Source of the DNA: JAHBVL01 sp963712055 | Lineage (GTDB): Bacteria > Chloroflexota > Chloroflexia > Thermomicrobiales > UBA6265 | Reading direction: 5' to 3' | Assembly: GCA_963712055.1 (NCBI GenBank) | Contig: CAVQGN010000003.1 | Span: forward strand, 186,001 to 250,000 | DNA: 64,000 nt | Shown: one piece after another, positions 61,546 to 64,000 of the stretch | Numbering within the stretch: the stretch's first letter is position 1 | Layout of the letters: each line of letters opens with the position of its first letter | The notes under the pieces: generated by a model | Database searches by the model: none | Seen by the model: only the letters and a program-made list of their open reading frames with translations | What the model was told of the DNA's origin: nothing | Made by a program: the position numbers and the translations under genes

Positions 61546-61965
61546 TCAGTTGTCGGATTGCTCAAGCGCGTCAACAACCCTCCGGAGTCGTTCCGAAGCT
61601 TCGACCGCGACCGCGCCCAACGCCTCATTGTTCGGAGCAACCCCAAGCATCGCGTTGGGATCAACGATCGACACGATCGTTTTGCCCTCATGTTCGTGAA
61701 TAATCACATTACACGGCAGCAGGAGACCGATCTCCGGTTCGGCCTCGATCGCGCGGTGAGCGAGCCCTGGATTGCACGCCCCGAGAATCACATAAGGATC
61801 TCGAACGAGATCGAGTTTTTCCTTCATGGTTGCTTTGACGTCGATTGTCGTCAACACTCCGAAACCTTCTGTTTTCAGAGCGGCGGTGGTTTTCTCAACC
61901 GCTTCCTCGAACGGAACATCAAGAGCTGTCCCGAAGCCGTAACCAGTACCTAGCGATGTTGTCAT
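61546..61965 (-). CDS. DUF302 domain protein
   Basis: A 139-residue soluble protein of the DUF302 family. Pattern: YGFGTALDVPFEEAVEKTTAALKTEGFGVLTTIDVK, then ILGACNPGLAHRAIEAEPEIGLLLPCNVII with the conserved Cys-Asn-Pro and Pro-Cys-Asn. These proteins often stand next to rhodanese or sulfur-oxidation genes and may bind a metal or handle heme/sulfur. The next gene upstream is a rhodanese, 27 bases away, so they share a transcript. Confidence 0.93.
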   Translation of the reverse strand: MTTSLGTGYGFGTALDVPFEEAVEKTTAALKTEGFGVLTTIDVKATMKEKLDLVRDPYVILGACNPGLAHRAIEAEPEIGLLLPCNVIIHEHEGKTIVSIVDPNAMLGVAPNNEALGAVAVEASERLRRVVDALEQSDN

Positions 61966-61992
61966 GAATTCACTGCCTTTCTGCGTGAAGTG

Positions 61993-62340
61993 TCATTGCC
62001 CCTGAACCAGGTCGTGTCCGGCGTTGACCCAAGCGATCAACCCACCGTTCAGGCTCTTCGCGTCCGTGAATCCTGATCGCTCCAGCATTTCCGCCGCTAT
62101 CAGGCTACGTCTCCCAGAACGGCAGACAATAATGACCGGTTTCTGCGGATCCAGCTCGCCTTTGCGAAAGGCGAGCGCATCGAGCGGAATCAATGTTGAT
62201 TCGGGCAGATGACCGGCCATCCATTCATTTTGCTCGCGACAGTCGACAACCTGCACATCGGCATCATTCCGGGCTTCGACCAAGTGCGTCACATCTACCT
62301 CGAGCGGATCGAGACCGGTTGAAAAGAGTTTTTTCAGCAT
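61993..62340 (-). CDS. Single-domain rhodanese
   Basis: A 115-residue sulfurtransferase. Active-site loop VCRSGRRS with the catalytic Cys; VVDCREQNEWMAGHLPES at the start and GLIAWVNAGHDL at the end are typical of single-domain rhodaneses. It transfers sulfane sulfur between thiols. Next to it are DUF302, a very small membrane protein and an MBL-rhodanese, so this is a persulfide-handling cluster. Upstream is an 89-base gap. Confidence 0.93.
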   Translation of the reverse strand: MLKKLFSTGLDPLEVDVTHLVEARNDADVQVVDCREQNEWMAGHLPESTLIPLDALAFRKGELDPQKPVIIVCRSGRRSLIAAEMLERSGFTDAKSLNGGLIAWVNAGHDLVQGQ

Positions 62341-62429
62341 TTCGGACGTTTTCCTTCCACGACCGGAGATGGGTCGGTCATCTCGTCATTCTCGTTCATC
62401 TCCCCCGCCGGAGGAGGAAGTGGAACCAT

Positions 62430-62528
62430 TCAGGTTCCGACACCCATCTTCGGCAGGATGACCCGCTGCAAAAGGAACCAGCCGCCGACGGCCAACAGAA
62501 TCGGTAGTGCACCCGCCAGTGATTCCAT
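62430..62528 (-). CDS. Very small membrane protein in the persulfide cluster
   Basis: A 32-residue frame, MESLAGALPILLAVGGWFLL followed by QRVILPKMGVGT. It is a single hydrophobic helix with a basic C-terminus. Its ATG overlaps the stop of the MBL-rhodanese gene (TGATG), suggesting translational coupling. It is too small for most gene finders. Similar tiny proteins may occur next to rhodanese and DUF302 genes in other bacteria, but I could not check this. No function can be given. Confidence 0.6.
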   Translation of the reverse strand: MESLAGALPILLAVGGWFLLQRVILPKMGVGT

Positions 62529-63916
62529 CAGGAGGTCACCACCGGGAGTCCGGCGGCTTGCCAGGCATCAATCCCGCCATCGACGTTGAGAATATCGCCA
62601 TAGCCCGCATTCTGAAGAAGACTCGCTGCGACCCGTGAACGGAGGCCGCTCTGGCAGGTCAAGACAACCGGATCACCGGCGTCGAGCGGCAAGGCTGCTC
62701 CCTGAGTGATCCGCCCCACGTAATGATGAACCGCACCATCGATATGACCTTCCCGCCATTCCTCGTCCGACCGCACATCCACGACGCGAATGGATTCCCG
62801 TTGCTGCAAGGTCTGGAAGAGCTCAGTCGGTTCGATCGACTGGAGCGCCTCGGTTGGCTGGCCGGCTGCTTTCCAGGCTTCGATTCCACCTTCGAGGAAT
62901 CCACTAACTGCATCCAGCCCGATCCGGCGGAGTTCGTTGCGATAGAACGCGTATTCGGCATCATCGGCGAGGAGGAGAATCAGCGGCCGATCGTAGGGAG
63001 CAAACCAGCCGATCCAGTTGACGAAATCTGGCTCGCTTCCGGCGAAAAATGAACCGGGGATGTGGGCAGCATCATAGGCGGATTCGGAGCGTGCGTCGAC
63101 GATCAACCCACCAGACTCCACGATTTCGGACGCCTCAGCCACGGTCAGCGGCGTTCCGTCGGGCAGATCGCGCACCAACGCCGGGCCGAGCTTGTTGACC
63201 CGCTTCATCGTCGGATAGTAGGACGGAGCGATCGGCATACCGGTCATGACCGAGTCGATGAACTCCGGTTCCGACATCGGCCGCAGAGCGTAATTGCCAA
63301 TCCGCTCGTTGGCCATCGTCGAATGGGGCGCTTCGCCGATCTTCTTGCCACACGATGATCCCGCAGTATGGCCCGGATACACGACGACATCATCCTTCAA
63401 TCGCGGTAGGCGCGTAGCGATCGTTTCGTAGAGCTGATGGGCAAGTTCGCCGGTGTGAGCTTTTCCGAGGAGATCGGGGCGGCCCACTTCGCCAACGAAA
63501 AGGAGATCTCCGGTGAAAAAGGCTACCGGTTCCGGCCGCTGTGCGGGATCGATGAGGAGAAAGCCGATATGTTCCGGCGTATGTCCAGGGGTCCAGAACG
63601 TTTCGAGTAAGAGCGTGCCGAGTGGAACAGTGTCTCCATCATCGAGCGGGGTATGATCGAACTCCTGGGCACCCAACCGACTCGAGTAAATGGGCGCGCC
63701 AGTGATTTCGGCTAGCTCTAGCGCTCCAGAAACGAAGTCGGCGTGAACATGGGTTTCGAGAATCGCGGTGATCTCCATGCCCCGCTCATTCGCAATGCGG
63801 ACGTATTCGTCGACGTCTCGACGCGGATCGATGACCGCCATCTTGCCAGATGACTCGTCTCCGACCAGATACGCTACCTGGGCGAGACCGGGGGTGAAGA
63901 CACGTTCGATGATCAT
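62528..63916 (-). CDS. MBL-fold persulfide dioxygenase with two rhodanese domains
   Basis: A 462-residue fusion. The N-terminal metallo-beta-lactamase part (about 1-250) is ETHE1/Blh-like: THVHADFVSG, TPGHTPEHIGF, FTGDLLFVGEVGRPDL and VYPGHTAGSS supply the iron ligands. Two rhodanese domains follow. In the first, the active-site position reads LLLADDAEY, with no Cys. In the second, LTCQSGLRSR has the catalytic Cys. It probably oxidises glutathione or other persulfide to sulfite. ATG at 63916 with AGGAGG farther upstream. Confidence 0.94.
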   Translation of the reverse strand: MIIERVFTPGLAQVAYLVGDESSGKMAVIDPRRDVDEYVRIANERGMEITAILETHVHADFVSGALELAEITGAPIYSSRLGAQEFDHTPLDDGDTVPLGTLLLETFWTPGHTPEHIGFLLIDPAQRPEPVAFFTGDLLFVGEVGRPDLLGKAHTGELAHQLYETIATRLPRLKDDVVVYPGHTAGSSCGKKIGEAPHSTMANERIGNYALRPMSEPEFIDSVMTGMPIAPSYYPTMKRVNKLGPALVRDLPDGTPLTVAEASEIVESGGLIVDARSESAYDAAHIPGSFFAGSEPDFVNWIGWFAPYDRPLILLLADDAEYAFYRNELRRIGLDAVSGFLEGGIEAWKAAGQPTEALQSIEPTELFQTLQQRESIRVVDVRSDEEWREGHIDGAVHHYVGRITQGAALPLDAGDPVVLTCQSGLRSRVAASLLQNAGYGDILNVDGGIDAWQAAGLPVVTS

Positions 63917-63958
63917 AGGTGATTGACCTCCTGTTCCTTGATTCGTTGAGGGTCGGTT

Positions 63959-64000
63959 CTAGCGTCCAGATCGAACGAGCGCGCGCACCGCTTGTTCAAT
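63959..64000 (-). CDS. C-terminal end of an unidentified gene cut by the window edge
   Basis: Thirteen codons in frame before TAG at 63961-63959, reading IEQAVRALVRSGR. The gene starts to the right of the window. It lies 42 bases upstream of the MBL-rhodanese gene on the same strand and so may be in the same operon. Too short to identify. Confidence 0.4.
   Translation of the reverse strand: MEQAVRALVRSGR

Noticed and set aside
1..64000. Possible CRISPR array, insertion sequence, prophage or integrase site
   Set aside because: No direct-repeat array, transposase, integrase or tRNA-nested att repeat was seen; the single tRNA-Cys has no duplicated 3' end nearby that I could find by eye.

Overview
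The window is chromosomal DNA of a free-living, probably aerobic bacterium with moderately high GC. Gene content points to the phylum Chloroflexota, most likely the Thermomicrobia/Sphaerobacter side. Supporting points are F420-type luciferase-like oxidoreductases, an L,D-transpeptidase with LGFP-like repeats, a phosphatidylinositol-type lipid gene pair, mreB/mreC, and Tat/Sec-exported peptide-uptake proteins. This placement is inference from family content; no rRNA or marker phylogeny is available here. I saw no phage, insertion sequence, CRISPR array or replication origin. There is one tRNA gene (Cys, GCA).

Layout. 1-4 kb (minus strand): the cell-shape genes mreB and mreC (mreC runs off the left edge), a membrane-anchored protein of unknown function and a DtxR-type metal regulator. 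4-11.8 kb (plus): PIG-L deacetylase, stand-alone CinA/PncC amidase, M16 peptidase, nadC, L,D-transpeptidase, a CopC-like protein, a cytochrome c and purD. 11.8-24.8 kb: a LuxR regulator with a degenerate receiver, Nudix hydrolase, tRNA-Cys, an M20 hydrolase carrying a frameshift, an ATP-grasp ligase, YggX, a formyltransferase-like protein, a hydrolase, Mrp, three small minus-strand genes (one SnoaL-like, two DinB-like), a JAMM protease, an M1 peptidase and a PIG-V-like glycosyltransferase. 24.8-32.8 kb: a DsbA-like gene interrupted by one in-frame UGA, rlmN, a class-III aminotransferase, a peroxiredoxin-like protein, trmO, a DoxX-like protein and two F420-type oxidoreductases. 32.9-36.7 kb: two ABC-2 export pairs. 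36.9-42.9 kb: an aldolase / enolase-superfamily / aminotransferase group, then two HtrA-type proteases and a second degenerate-receiver LuxR protein. 42.9-55.5 kb: two oligopeptide ABC systems with a creatininase-like gene, an epimerase, argH and a GNAT between them. 55.6-64 kb: a PimA-like glycosyltransferase with a CDP-alcohol phosphatidyltransferase, an alcohol dehydrogenase, a class II aldolase with a long unknown N-terminus, a nitrilase-family amidase, a LysM lipoprotein, and a sulfur/persulfide cluster (DUF302, rhodanese, a 32-residue membrane protein, MBL-rhodanese).

The most notable observation is at 24832-25614 (minus). A DsbA/thioredoxin-fold gene has UGA exactly where the first cysteine of the CxxC redox motif should be (UPGC). 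The frame stays open on both sides for a complete 260-residue protein. A 5-6 bp stem with a bulged U and a small loop containing a G starts shortly downstream of the UGA, as expected of a bacterial SECIS element. The simplest reading is a selenocysteine-containing, membrane-anchored DsbA-like oxidoreductase. The Sec machinery itself (selA, selB, selC, selD) is not in this window, so this needs the rest of the genome.

Secondary points of interest: a +1 frameshift in the M20 hydrolase at a CUU-AGC-A sequence; two LuxR-family regulators without a phospho-acceptor aspartate; two tandem HtrA-like proteases with no visible export signal sitting directly before one of those regulators; two very small membrane proteins (57397-57549 and 62430-62528); and hairpins that look like terminators or intra-operon mRNA stabilisers.
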